Below are positions 53,752-64,000 of a stretch of 64,000 bases of DNA, piece by piece (positions within the stretch are counted from its first letter, which is position 1; every line of letters starts with the position of its first letter). This DNA comes from Pseudomonadota bacterium (GTDB lineage: Bacteria > Pseudomonadota > Alphaproteobacteria > Rhizobiales > Rhizobiaceae), in contig JAEWPB010000038.1 of assembly GCA_023399465.1 (NCBI GenBank), positions 1 to 64,000 on the forward strand. Reading direction: 5' to 3'. The position numbers and the translations under genes are program-made. The notes under the pieces were generated by a model. The model saw only the letters and a list, made by a program, of their open reading frames with translations. It was not told the origin of the DNA and searched no databases.

Positions 53752-55029
53752 CTAGCCTGACTTGCCGCCCTTGATCACCCGCTTGACCGGCGATTTTGTC
53801 GCCCGGGAATGCTCCCTGGCGAAGGAAACGATGCGAGGCGCGATCTCGCGACGGAAGCGCGAGCCGTTGAACACCCCGTAGTGACCGACATCCGGCTGCA
53901 GGTAATGCATACGCATGGCATCGGGAATGTTCGAACAGATGGTCTGGGCCGCAGCCGTCTGGCCGACGCCCGAGATATCATCGTTTTCGCCCTCGACCGT
54001 CAGCAGCGCGACATTGCGGATCGCCGTGGTATCGACGCGATTGCCGCGATGCATCATCTCGCCCTTCGGCAAGGCATGCGTCATGAACACGGTCTCGATC
54101 GTCTGCAGATAGAACTCCGCGGTCAGATCCATCACCGCAAGATACTCGTCGTAGAAATCGCGGTGCTTGTCGGCGCCATCACCGTCATTCTTGACCAGAT
54201 GGACGAAGAAATCCTTCTGCGCGATCATGTGGCGATCGAGATTCATCGACATGAAGCCGGACAACTGCAGGAACCCGGGATAGACGGCGCGCATGAAGCC
54301 CGGCTGCGGCCAGGGTACATTCATGATGACGTTGTCCTTGAACCAGTCGAGCGGCTTGTTCTTGGCAAGCTCGTTGACGGCAGTCGGATTGATCCGGGTA
54401 TCGATCGGCCCGCCCATCAGCGTCATCGACGCCGGAATGAAAGGATCTCCGGCACTTTCCATCACCGCCACGGCAGCAAGCACCGGAACGGAAGGCTGGC
54501 ATACCGCAATCACATGCGTATCCGGCCCGAGGTGATGCAGCATTTCGACGATGTAGTCGATATAGTCGTCGAGATCGAAATTGCCCTCGGTTACCGGGAC
54601 CATGCGGGCATCGACCCAATCGGTAATATAGATGTCGCCACTCGGCAGGAGCGCTTCGACCGTCCCGCGCAGCAGCGTGGCATAATGGCCGGACATCGGC
54701 GCGACGATAAGGAACTTCGGGTCCTGCCCATGGTCGGCAGGCACCGCGCGGTCGAAATGGATGAGATTGCAGAAGGGTTTCGCCCAGACGATCTTTTCGC
54801 GAACGGGCACCGAGTTTCCGCCAATCACCGTTTCCGGCAGGCCGAACTCCGGCTTTCCATAGCGGCGCGTCGCTCGCTCGAACACTTCCAGTCCCGCCGC
54901 CATCGATCGGCCGACAACCGTATGGGACAGCGGGTTGAGCGGATTGCTGTAGACAAGGCGCATCGCATCGGCCGCGGCCCGGACCGGGGCCATCGCAGCG
55001 TGGTTCATTTCGTAAAGCTGATAGAACAT
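53752..55029 (-). CDS. phaZ: Intracellular polyhydroxyalkanoate depolymerase
   Basis: 425-residue intracellular PHB depolymerase that mobilises stored polyhydroxybutyrate. The N-terminal MFYQLYEMNHAA and NPLNPLSHT blocks are diagnostic, and the nucleophile is a cysteine, C177 in AVCQPSVP, instead of the lipase-box serine. The ATG at 55029 fits the family start; ATG 55041 is also possible and has a GAGAG almost adjacent. Acetyl-CoA from PHB feeds the glyoxylate route (glcB) and gluconeogenesis (pckA) encoded elsewhere in the window. It appears monocistronic. Confidence 0.93.
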   Translation of the reverse strand: MFYQLYEMNHAAMAPVRAAADAMRLVYSNPLNPLSHTVVGRSMAAGLEVFERATRRYGKPEFGLPETVIGGNSVPVREKIVWAKPFCNLIHFDRAVPADHGQDPKFLIVAPMSGHYATLLRGTVEALLPSGDIYITDWVDARMVPVTEGNFDLDDYIDYIVEMLHHLGPDTHVIAVCQPSVPVLAAVAVMESAGDPFIPASMTLMGGPIDTRINPTAVNELAKNKPLDWFKDNVIMNVPWPQPGFMRAVYPGFLQLSGFMSMNLDRHMIAQKDFFVHLVKNDGDGADKHRDFYDEYLAVMDLTAEFYLQTIETVFMTHALPKGEMMHRGNRVDTTAIRNVALLTVEGENDDISGVGQTAAAQTICSNIPDAMRMHYLQPDVGHYGVFNGSRFRREIAPRIVSFAREHSRATKSPVKRVIKGGKSG

Positions 55030-55238
55030 CGGAAGCGCCATCTCTCGTGTATTAGAGCCAAAGACAACGCCGCTCCCGGATCGACCTTGGTTTGTCCCGT
55101 TCCGCATACGGGCTGGCTGTCAAGACTAGCAGGTTTTTGCTGCAGGGCAATAAAGCAGATTGTGCATGCGCTCAGTCTAAAATGTGCCGATCTTACAGGT
55201 CGGGCGCCGGAAGCTCATCGCCCGGCACCCGTCCGATC

Positions 55239-56081
55239 TTACCGATCAGCCACAAAAGTCTGGCGCTGTATGCCGAGCCCTTCCACACCGAGTTCGACGA
55301 CATCACCGGGTTTGAGATAGCGCGGCGGCTTCATCCCCATCCCGACGCCCGGGGGCGTGCCCGTGGAAATAACGTCGCCGGGCTGTAGCGACATGAACTG
55401 GCTGAGATAGGAAACGACATTGGCAACGCCGTAGACCATGGTTTTTGTCGAGCCGTTCTGCCGGGTCTCGCCGTTGACCTTGAGCCACATGCCGAGGTTC
55501 TGCGGATCGGCAATTTCATCCTTCGTCACCAGCCAGGGCCCGATCGGCCCGAAGGTGTCGCAGGATTTGCCCTTGGTCCACTGCCCGGAACGCTCCGTCT
55601 GGAAGGCGCGCTCGGATACGTCATGAGCCACGCAATAGCCGGCAACATAATCGAGGGCATCGGCTTCGCTGACGTATTTGGCGGTCTTGCCGATGATCAC
55701 GCCGAGCTCGACTTCCCAGTCGGTTTTTTCCGAACCGCGAGGGATGAGGACATCGTCATTGGGACCGCAGATCGCCGAGGTCGCCTTCATGAAGATCACC
55801 GGCTCCGGCGGCACGGTCGCACCGGTCTCGGCAGCGTGGTCGGAATAGTTGAGGCCGATGCAGATGAACTTTCCGGTACCGGCGACACAGGGGCCGATAC
55901 GAGTGGCCGCGAGTTCCGGCAGCCCTTTCGGATCGAGTGCGGCAAGCCTTGCGAGGCTTTCGGGCGCAAGCGCCTCGCCCCCGATATCGGCAACATGCCC
56001 GCTCAGATCGCGGATCTTGCCCTCGTCATCGAGCAGTGCCGGCTTTTCGGCGCCGGGCGCGCCAATTCGCATCAGTTTCAT
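55239..56081 (-). CDS. Fumarylacetoacetate hydrolase family protein
   Basis: 280-residue enzyme of the FAH superfamily. The metal ligands E123, E125 (TDWEVELGVIIG) and D154 (AHDVSERAFQ) are present, as is STGTPPGVGMGMKPP near the C-terminus. Members hydrolyse C-C bonds or isomerise in aromatic, ureidoglycolate or fucose pathways; the closest pattern is the single-domain 2-hydroxyhepta-diene-dioate isomerase or ureidoglycolate lyase type, but the substrate cannot be fixed. The ATG at 56081 has GGAG 7 bases upstream. No pathway partners are adjacent. Confidence 0.88.
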   Translation of the reverse strand: MKLMRIGAPGAEKPALLDDEGKIRDLSGHVADIGGEALAPESLARLAALDPKGLPELAATRIGPCVAGTGKFICIGLNYSDHAAETGATVPPEPVIFMKATSAICGPNDDVLIPRGSEKTDWEVELGVIIGKTAKYVSEADALDYVAGYCVAHDVSERAFQTERSGQWTKGKSCDTFGPIGPWLVTKDEIADPQNLGMWLKVNGETRQNGSTKTMVYGVANVVSYLSQFMSLQPGDVISTGTPPGVGMGMKPPRYLKPGDVVELGVEGLGIQRQTFVADR

Positions 56082-56228
56082 GGATGTCTCCTTCCCTTCG
56101 ACCCCTCGCCACAACGACGGTCGTTGCCATCATGTATGGACGACATATTAATCGCTGTCACCATGGCGCAAGGGAACGAAGCCCACGCAATCCTTTTCCT
56201 TAGGCGGATTCCACAAAACGATCGGTCG

Positions 56229-57182
56229 TCAGAAAATTTCCGAAAGTTCCGGACCCAGCGGCACGATCCCTGTCGGATTGAGCGAGGCGATGGAGTAGTA
56301 TCCCCGCTTGATGTGATCGATGTTCACTGTCGCGGCGACACCGGGCCAATCGAGCATGCGACGGGTATAAGCGCGCAGGTTGGCGTAATCGGCCAGCCGC
56401 CTGCGATTGCACTTGAAGATCCCGTGATAGGCGACATCGAAGCGCACCAGGGTCACGAACAGCCGGATATCGCTTTCGGTCGGATGATCGCCGAACAGAA
56501 AATCCCGCCCCTCGAGCTTTTGCTCGATCTCTTCAAGGCATCCAAAAACCTCGTAGAAGGCCTCCTCATAGGCGACCTGGGTCGTGGCGAAGCCGGCGCG
56601 GTAGACGCCGTTGTTGAGGCGGGGGTAGATATAGTCATTGAAGGAGTCGATCCCGGCCCGATGCTCCTGCGGATAAAGATCGATCGACTTCGTCGCCAGC
56701 GCTTCGAAACCGGTGGTGAACATCCTTAGGATGTCGGCGGACTCGTTGTTGACGATCGTCTGGCGCACCTTGTCCCAGAGGACGGGCACCGTCGCCCGCC
56801 CGGTGTAATGGGGATCGGCCCTGGTATAGATCGAGTGCATATAGATGGCGTCATTGACCGTGTCGGCGGTGGCGCCCGGATAATCGCCGAAGCGCCAGCC
56901 CTCTTTGGTCAGTATCGGCTCGACGATCGAGACGGATATCGCGTCCTCGAGACCTTTCAGGGCCCGACCGATCAGCGTCCGTGAGGCCCAGGGACAGATC
57001 AGCGCGACATAGAGGTGATAGCGTCCCGGTTCCGCCTTGTAGCCCCCCTCACCCGTCGGGCCCGGCTGGCCGTCGGCCGTCACCCAGTTGCGAAAGCCGG
57101 ACACTTGCCGGATGAACCGGCCCTGCTCGTCCTTTGCCTGCACCGGCTGCCAGTCGGCTGTCCATTTTCCGTCCACGAGCAA
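56229..57182 (-). CDS. Glutathionyl-hydroquinone reductase (Xi-class GST, YqjG/ECM4-like)
   Basis: 317-residue xi-class glutathione transferase. The active cysteine C63 lies in LICPWASRTL, and the C-terminal GYYSIASLNPTGIVPLGP block is diagnostic. These enzymes reduce glutathionyl-hydroquinones, protecting against quinone chemistry. The start gives the typical MLVDGKWTADWQPV opening. It is divergent from DUF2218 over 220 bases. Confidence 0.92.
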   Translation of the reverse strand: MLVDGKWTADWQPVQAKDEQGRFIRQVSGFRNWVTADGQPGPTGEGGYKAEPGRYHLYVALICPWASRTLIGRALKGLEDAISVSIVEPILTKEGWRFGDYPGATADTVNDAIYMHSIYTRADPHYTGRATVPVLWDKVRQTIVNNESADILRMFTTGFEALATKSIDLYPQEHRAGIDSFNDYIYPRLNNGVYRAGFATTQVAYEEAFYEVFGCLEEIEQKLEGRDFLFGDHPTESDIRLFVTLVRFDVAYHGIFKCNRRRLADYANLRAYTRRMLDWPGVAATVNIDHIKRGYYSIASLNPTGIVPLGPELSEIF

Positions 57183-57402
57183 GGTCGTTCTCCTGTCTGC
57201 ATATTTCGGGCTGTCACGTCACTTGCGCGGGCATTGCCCCTTCGACAGACGCAGGGGTGAGTATATACGGCTTTGGCAGGCCGACGATCCCACAATTTTG
57301 AAACAGTCTGTCACGCTTCCGGCTTGGAGACTGGCTCGGAAAGCTGCACAATGCCAAGATACTTCTGCGCCACCGGCGCACCAACGATAACAGGAACCTG
57401 CA

Positions 57403-57699
57403 ATGCCCGTTACACAGGCCCACGTCAAAACCGAGAATGCCAGCCGCTACCTGCAGCAATTGTGCAAGCACTGGAGCCACAAGTTCACCGTCTCCTTCGA
57501 CGAGCACCAGGGCAAGGTACCGTTCCGCGCCGATACCGAAGCCGATTTTTCCGCCGATGCGACTGCGCTGACAATCACGCTCAGAACCGAGGATCCCGAA
57601 AGGGTGGAACGCATGCAGGAGGTGATTGCCGATCACCTCAAGCGTTTTGCCTTTCGCGAAGAACTCGAGTTTTCGTGGGCTCCGGCGGACGCCCAGTAA
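57403..57699 (+). CDS. DUF2218 domain protein
   Basis: 98-residue protein of the DUF2218 family. The conserved opening THVKTENASRYLQQLCKHWSHKF and the DEHQGKVPF segment are seen. It is probably cytoplasmic. AGGAAC lies before the ATG. Members often sit near iron-uptake or redox genes; here the neighbours are a quinone reductase and a nitroreductase. Function unknown. Confidence 0.82.
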   Translation: MPVTQAHVKTENASRYLQQLCKHWSHKFTVSFDEHQGKVPFRADTEADFSADATALTITLRTEDPERVERMQEVIADHLKRFAFREELEFSWAPADAQ

Positions 57700-57752
57700 C
57701 CTCTTCCCGGGGCGTCGCATTCGCGACGCCTTTCTGCAGAATGAAAGAAAAC

Positions 57753-58349
57753 ATGAGCTTCAATAACCCGCGCACATCAGAATACGGCGTCGATCCGATG
57801 TTTCTCGATCGCTGGTCGCCACGCGCCTTCACCGGTGAGGACATCACCGAGGAGACCCTCCTCACCATTCTCGACGCTGCCCACTGGGCACCGTCGGCCG
57901 CCAATCTCCAGCCATGGCGCTTCGTCTATGCCCGCAAGGACAGCGATGCATGGCCGGTACTTCTCGGCCTTCTGGATGAATCTAACCAGCGCTGGGCGAA
58001 AAATGCGTCGGCGCTGGTCATCGTCATTTCGAAAACCCATCGGGTGACGACAAGCGGCGAGCGACGCCCCTCCTACAGCCACGCCTTCGACGCCGGTGCC
58101 GCCTGGCATGCACTGGCGATGCAGGCGCATCTGCTCGGCCTGCATGTCCATGGCATGGGCGGCATCGATCGCGAGAGGGCGATGACGGTCCTCGGCATTC
58201 CGGAAGGCTACCGGGTCGAGGCAGCTGTCGCGATCGGCTATCGCGCCGACAAGCAGACGTTGCCGGACGACCTCCAGGCGCGCGAGATCCCGAATTCCCG
58301 CCTGCCGTTGGCCGAAGTCGCCTTCGAGGGTCGCTTTCGCAGCGAATAG
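57753..58349 (+). CDS. Nitroreductase family protein
   Basis: 198-residue FMN-dependent nitroreductase-like protein. RWSPRAFTGEDI near the N-terminus, HWAPSAANLQPWRF for flavin contact, and GLHVHGMGGIDRERA are typical. It could reduce quinones or nitro compounds; no specific substrate is evident. Two ATG codons lie close together (57741 and 57753); the second gives the usual MSFNNPRTSEY start. A terminator and two parS-like sites follow. Confidence 0.88.
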   Translation: MSFNNPRTSEYGVDPMFLDRWSPRAFTGEDITEETLLTILDAAHWAPSAANLQPWRFVYARKDSDAWPVLLGLLDESNQRWAKNASALVIVISKTHRVTTSGERRPSYSHAFDAGAAWHALAMQAHLLGLHVHGMGGIDRERAMTVLGIPEGYRVEAAVAIGYRADKQTLPDDLQAREIPNSRLPLAEVAFEGRFRSE

Positions 58350-58356
58350 TCCCGAC

Positions 58357-58370
58357 GTTTCACGTGAATC
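58357..58370 (+). other. parS-like site 3
   Basis: GTTTCACGTGAATC, identical to sites 1 and 2, 7 bases after the nitroreductase stop. Together with the inverted site at 58440 it brackets the terminator between nitroreductase and gyrB. Confidence 0.55.
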
Positions 58371-58398
58371 ATCGATCACATGAAATGCTCCGACAATG

Positions 58399-58435
58399 AA
58401 AAAAGGCGTTCCGACGATTGCCGGAACGCCTTTTT
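58399..58435. terminator. Bidirectional terminator between nitroreductase and gyrB
   Basis: AAAAAGGCGTTCCG pairs with CGGAACGCCTTTTT across an 8-base loop. A-rich and T-rich flanks on the two sides make it a symmetrical terminator for both convergent transcripts. Confidence 0.9.
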
Positions 58436-58439
58436 CAAT

Positions 58440-58453
58440 GATTCACGTGAAAA
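58440..58453 (-). other. parS-like site 4 (inverted)
   Basis: On the minus strand this reads TTTTCACGTGAATC, one base different from the other three sites. It is inverted relative to site 3, 83 bases away, with the terminator between; the flanking ATGATTCACGTGAAA and TTTCACGTGAATCAT could also pair as a longer stem. Confidence 0.5.
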
Positions 58454-58457
58454 CGCG

Positions 58458-60944
<2,487 letters not shown>

Positions 60945-61041
60945 TCACCGGTTTTATCCTCCCCGGACTATAGGGATTTTGCGTCAAGTTCCAAATATGT
61001 GCCGTTCAAATGCGGCACAAAACAGGGGATGACACCGCTGT

Positions 61042-61407
61042 TCAGGATGGTTTTCGCGCCTTGTCCAGAACAGCCGTGAGCTCTTCTAACACCTCGGGCG
61101 GAAGATTGCGAATCATGCCTGCCAGCAAGTTGGCAAAAGCCGTATATTCCGGCGCAAGTCCCGAGGTATCGACCACCACGCGCGGATCGGAAGCATCGGC
61201 AACCCTGAAAAGTTCTTCCGCTTCATCCCAGATGATATTGAAGTAACCGGCGACGCGCTGGAGAAAGTCGAAGCTCGGTTTGCCCCTGCGGCCATGTTCC
61301 AGTGCCGAGAGATAGGCCGGCGACACGTTGATCGCCGCCGCCATCTGTTTTTGCGTCACGCCCTTGCGCTCCCTCAGCCGGCGCAGCGCTTCTCCGAAGG
61401 GAGTCAT
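61042..61407 (-). CDS. XRE family transcriptional regulator
   Basis: 121-residue helix-turn-helix protein. The HTH is ALRRLRERKGVTQKQMAAAINVSPAYLSALEHGRRGKP at about 6-43, followed by a helical C-terminus likely for dimerisation. GGAGGAT precedes the ATG, and its start overlaps the smr stop by four bases. It closes the timA-mltA-smr-xre operon. Ligand and targets are unknown; autoregulation of the operon is possible. Confidence 0.9.
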   Translation of the reverse strand: MTPFGEALRRLRERKGVTQKQMAAAINVSPAYLSALEHGRRGKPSFDFLQRVAGYFNIIWDEAEELFRVADASDPRVVVDTSGLAPEYTAFANLLAGMIRNLPPEVLEELTAVLDKARKPS

Positions 61408-61973
61408 TCGGCGATCCTCCGGTGCCGCGCCAGCCGCACGTAAAGCGCGCCGTCGCCGCCGTGCCGTTGAGCGGCCGGCTCGTGCGAGGATATCAGAAAG
61501 CGAAATTCGGGTTTTGCGAACCACATTGGCACCGCCCGCCGCAGCGCGCCGTCGCTTCCCAGAGAACTGCCCTTTCCGGTGATGACGAGCACGTGGCGCA
61601 GCCCGCGATCATGGGCGCGGATCAGGAAATCGAGCAGTATTCCATGGGCTTCGCTCTGGATCATCCCATGCAGGTCGATCCGCGCCTCGAGCGACAGATG
61701 ACCGCGCGACAGCTTCCGCTTGACCGGTTTTTCCAACGGATGATGAACCCCGGAGGGCTTCTTCGCGGCAGCCGGCTCACCTGCAGCGGCTGCAGGATTC
61801 TTCGTCTTTTCCGCCTTTGCTGAAACCTGGCCTTCGCCCTCGACGAGAGCCTCGAAACTCTCTTCGAACTGCGTCAGCTCTTCCATCCGGCCCGGCAGTG
61901 CGCGGGTGCTGCGGGCAACCTTGCCCCAAAGCACCCGTTCTTCGGCATCGAGTTCGCGCTTCTTGCCTGCCAT
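61404..61973 (-). CDS. Smr/MutS2-type nuclease domain protein
   Basis: 189-residue protein with a C-terminal Smr domain: ARIDLHGMIQSEAHGILLDFLIRAHDRG and VLVITGKGSS, where DLHG and the TGKG/H-loop are the nuclease hallmarks. The N-terminal half is charged and low-complexity. Smr domains act on nucleic acids; in small stand-alone proteins the substrate may be stalled ribosomes' mRNA or DNA. The ATG at 61973 shares its first base with the mltA stop; a GTG three bases earlier is possible. Confidence 0.88.
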   Translation of the reverse strand: MAGKKRELDAEERVLWGKVARSTRALPGRMEELTQFEESFEALVEGEGQVSAKAEKTKNPAAAAGEPAAAKKPSGVHHPLEKPVKRKLSRGHLSLEARIDLHGMIQSEAHGILLDFLIRAHDRGLRHVLVITGKGSSLGSDGALRRAVPMWFAKPEFRFLISSHEPAAQRHGGDGALYVRLARHRRIAE

Positions 61974-63091
61974 CACACATACCTCGCGGCAGCGGCCTTC
62001 GGCATGAAAATATAGAAGTCGGCGGCATTGCGCACAGTGCCGGCGGCCTCGCCGGCCGCGGCTCCTGAACCGGTGAAGATATCGCCGCGGGTCGGACCGA
62101 CGATCGCGGTTCCGGTTTCGATCGCCATCATCAGCCGTTGAAACGGCCGGCCGCCGTCAAGATGCGTCAGCGCCTCGCAGCGAAGGAAGAACGGAACACC
62201 GAAGGTGTGGATCCGCCGGTCGACAGCCAGTGAACGACCGGCCACGAGCGGCACTTTCGCTGCGGCGATCGGCCCGAGCGCGGGATCGTCAACCGGCGCC
62301 TCGCGGAAGAAGATGTAGGAACGGTTGTGCCATAGCACTTCGTCCGCCTCATCGGGATGCGCGGCAAGCCAGGCCCGGATCGACTGCATCGAAATCGAGT
62401 CGGGATCGATCTCGCCGCGATCGATCAGCAGCTTGCCGATGGGCGAGAACGGATGGCCGGCCTTGGCCGCATAGGTGATGCGGCGGGTACCGCCTTCGAC
62501 GAAGCGCAGTCTTGCCGCGCCCTGCACATGGGCGAAAAAGACATCGATCTTCGATCTTGCCCAGGCAATCTCGAGACCACGGCCGTCCAGGTATCCCTGG
62601 TCGATCGCGCGACGGTCGGCATAGGCGTCGATGACACCATCCTTCAGGCGACCGAATGCATAGGACGGATCGAGCCCGACCGGACGACTGCCGTCATCGA
62701 GATCGACCAGATCATCCGGCCGGCGATAAAAGGGATATTTCCAGACTGCGTCGGGAGTGGCCGATACCTCGATCTCCGGTTCGTAAAACGCAGTAACGAA
62801 GCCCCTCTGCCCGTCCTTGCGGCTGACCAGAAAGGGCCGGCATTGCGCTTCAAAGAACCGCCGAGCCTCCGCCGCATCGCCGCCGCGATAGTTTTCAGCC
62901 GCCTCCAGTAGCGGCAGGAGATCCTCCACCGACAAGCCGAGCGAGCCGGTCTTGTATGGTTTCACCTCGCGGACCTGCTTCAAACAAGAACGCAGAATGG
63001 CGAAAAGGGCCGAGGGGTCATCCTCGGCCCATCCGGGCAGCTCCGCGAAGGCAATCGGGCGAAGCGTAAAATCCGTTTCTTCGGCGCTCAT
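61973..63091 (-). CDS. mltA: Murein transglycosylase A (MltA)
   Basis: 372-residue lytic transglycosylase A that cuts peptidoglycan glycan strands with formation of anhydro-MurNAc. The MltA barrel contains FVTAFYEPEIE, and the 3D domain near the C-terminus holds the catalytic aspartate in VGPTRGDIFTGSG. No lipoprotein or Sec signal is visible at the start (MSAEETDFTLRP), so export must be by another route or the true start lies elsewhere. It is coupled to both neighbours by overlaps: ATGA with the Tim44-like gene and TGATG with smr. Confidence 0.92.
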   Translation of the reverse strand: MSAEETDFTLRPIAFAELPGWAEDDPSALFAILRSCLKQVREVKPYKTGSLGLSVEDLLPLLEAAENYRGGDAAEARRFFEAQCRPFLVSRKDGQRGFVTAFYEPEIEVSATPDAVWKYPFYRRPDDLVDLDDGSRPVGLDPSYAFGRLKDGVIDAYADRRAIDQGYLDGRGLEIAWARSKIDVFFAHVQGAARLRFVEGGTRRITYAAKAGHPFSPIGKLLIDRGEIDPDSISMQSIRAWLAAHPDEADEVLWHNRSYIFFREAPVDDPALGPIAAAKVPLVAGRSLAVDRRIHTFGVPFFLRCEALTHLDGGRPFQRLMMAIETGTAIVGPTRGDIFTGSGAAAGEAAGTVRNAADFYIFMPKAAAARYV

Positions 63092-63789
63092 TGATCCGAT
63101 TCGGTCGCTATCAGTTTCCAGTTCGGATCGCGGGAACGCATGTCGCGGGCGAAGGTCCAGAGATCGTTGACCTCGGCGACAGCCTCGGCATCGCCATCGA
63201 TCAGGGCGCCGGCCTTGTCATAGGTCGCGGAGATCAACTGGCTGATGATGCGGACGGTGACCTGCACTTCCGAATCGCGGATCTCGGCGTGGGTAAGATC
63301 AGCCTTCTCGATCCCGACGAAGGTCGACTTCACGACCTCGCCGCGGCTTTCGCGGTCGGCGATGGCGGCATCGAAGCCGTCATAGACTTCGCGCGACAGC
63401 AGGTTCTTCAGGGTCTTGCGATCGCCGTCGGCGAAGGCCATCACGATCATCTCGTAGGCCATCTTCGCGCCGTTGAGGAACTCCTTCGGATCGAAGGACG
63501 GATCGTTCTTCAATACCTCGCGCAGGGAGAGATTGAGCTCCGAGCCCGGCTTGGCGAAGGTATCGAGGCTGGAAAGCCGATCGTCTTCATCACCGCCCTC
63601 GCGCCGCGGCAAGGTAACGACCTTGCCGCTTTCGCCTCCCTCCGGCCCGCCGACAGCATCGCGAGGGCTGAAAGGATCAAAGGGCGGCTTCTCGTTTCCG
63701 GTCCGACGGCCAAGCACACTACGAAGCTGAAAAAAGATCAGCACAGCCGCGACCAGAAAAAAGAGTGTTACAAAATCGTTGGATCCCAT
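63088..63789 (-). CDS. Tim44-like (TimA) putative membrane adaptor
   Basis: 233-residue protein of the bacterial Tim44/TimA family. One N-terminal transmembrane helix (FVTLFFLVAAVLIFFQL, about residues 6-22) is followed by a polar linker and a C-terminal Tim44-like domain (NGAKMAYEMIVMAFADGDRKTLKNLLSREVYDGFDAAI). Mitochondrial Tim44 tethers import motors to the membrane; the bacterial relatives' role is not firm. It leads the operon with mltA, smr and xre and is divergent from fxsA. Operon linkage suggests an envelope function. Confidence 0.9.
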   Translation of the reverse strand: MGSNDFVTLFFLVAAVLIFFQLRSVLGRRTGNEKPPFDPFSPRDAVGGPEGGESGKVVTLPRREGGDEDDRLSSLDTFAKPGSELNLSLREVLKNDPSFDPKEFLNGAKMAYEMIVMAFADGDRKTLKNLLSREVYDGFDAAIADRESRGEVVKSTFVGIEKADLTHAEIRDSEVQVTVRIISQLISATYDKAGALIDGDAEAVAEVNDLWTFARDMRSRDPNWKLIATESDQ

Positions 63790-63941
63790 ATTCGACCAGT
63801 ACCGCTGTTCAAAACCGTTATGTCACTACCCATATAGTCCGCATACGCCGATCATTCAAATGCTGCGCCGCATATCTTTGCGCCGAGAGCTGCAATAAGG
63901 AATGATGCGGGCAACAGAACCGATCGCGAGAACACCAAACG

Positions 63942-64000
63942 ATGCGCTTTTCCTTCCTTCCCCTCTCCCTGCTGCTGCTGCCTTTTGCGGAAATTGCCGG
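63942..64000 (+). CDS. fxsA: FxsA family membrane protein (partial, runs off the window)
   Basis: Only the first 59 bases are in the window. The translation MRFSFLPLSLLLLPFAEIAG matches the first helix of FxsA, an inner-membrane protein whose E. coli member modulates phage T7 exclusion by F. It is divergent from the Tim44-like gene across 152 bases, the arrangement typical of Rhizobiaceae. Confidence 0.75.
   Translation, partial: MRFSFLPLSLLLLPFAEIA

Noticed and set aside
53809..55320. 503-codon open frame antisense to phaZ
   Set aside because: Histidine/arginine-rich shadow translation; phaZ has clear catalytic and family motifs.

Overview
The window is a compact, GC-rich, almost gap-free stretch of a Rhizobiales chromosome, most likely from the Rhizobiaceae (Rhizobium, Agrobacterium, Ensifer or a close relative). 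The evidence is the combination of lineage-typical modules: ActS/ActR, the ChvG/ChvI-HprK-ManX-HPr block beside pckA, a DivL with tyrosine in place of histidine, a TsaE-sugar kinase fusion, alphaproteobacterial AddB/AddA, trpFBA-accD-folC, and the fxsA/timA/mltA/smr/xre/gyrB group. As far as I remember, this order matches the origin-proximal part of the circular chromosome in Agrobacterium and Rhizobium. Four near-identical parS-like sites in the window agree with a position near the origin. No CRISPR array, insertion sequence, prophage or tRNA gene was seen.

Layout, left to right. 1-240: leader and promoter of a ribosomal RNA operon transcribed leftward out of the window (the 16S gene would lie just beyond base 1). 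792-5747: helicase hrpB, the redox two-component pair actS-actR and mmcB. 5929-11407: an L,D-transpeptidase followed by an accessory-looking surface-glycan block with two sulfotransferases and two glycosyltransferases. 11500-18469, leftward: glcB, a lone hydantoinase/oxoprolinase, a cytochrome P450 and a DUF1402 protein. 18641-20545: protease hslVU. 20772-25429: hisB-DUF2628-hisH-hisA-hisF-hisE-coaA. 25446-28938, leftward: alkB, a Kbp-like BON-LysM protein, arfB and pckA. 29282-33309: chvI-chvG-hprK-manX-hpr. 33498-34898: ahcY behind a strong operator-like palindrome. 35105-46700: a translationally coupled string divL, tsaE/amgK-like, murU-like, addB, addA, then trxA. 47148-52226, leftward: trpF-trpB-trpA-accD-folC. 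52303-58349: a YgjP-like metalloprotease, DUF2852, phaZ, a fumarylacetoacetate-hydrolase-family enzyme, a glutathionyl-hydroquinone reductase, DUF2218 and a nitroreductase. 58458-63789, leftward: gyrB and the coupled operon timA-like, mltA, smr, xre. 63942-64000: the first codons of fxsA.

How the parts work together. Three regulatory systems stand out: ActS/ActR (redox and respiration), ChvG/ChvI with the PTS-type kinase HprK and its partners (acid/envelope stress and carbon control, next to gluconeogenic pckA), and DivL (cell cycle). Envelope functions recur: Ldt, MltA, the probable AmgK/MurU peptidoglycan recycling pair, and the glycan/sulfation block. Several genes sit head to tail with 1-8 base overlaps, so translational coupling is common. 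Family assignments rest on motifs read from the translated sequence; no database search was possible. The parS role, the operator sites and the glycan-block function are inferences.
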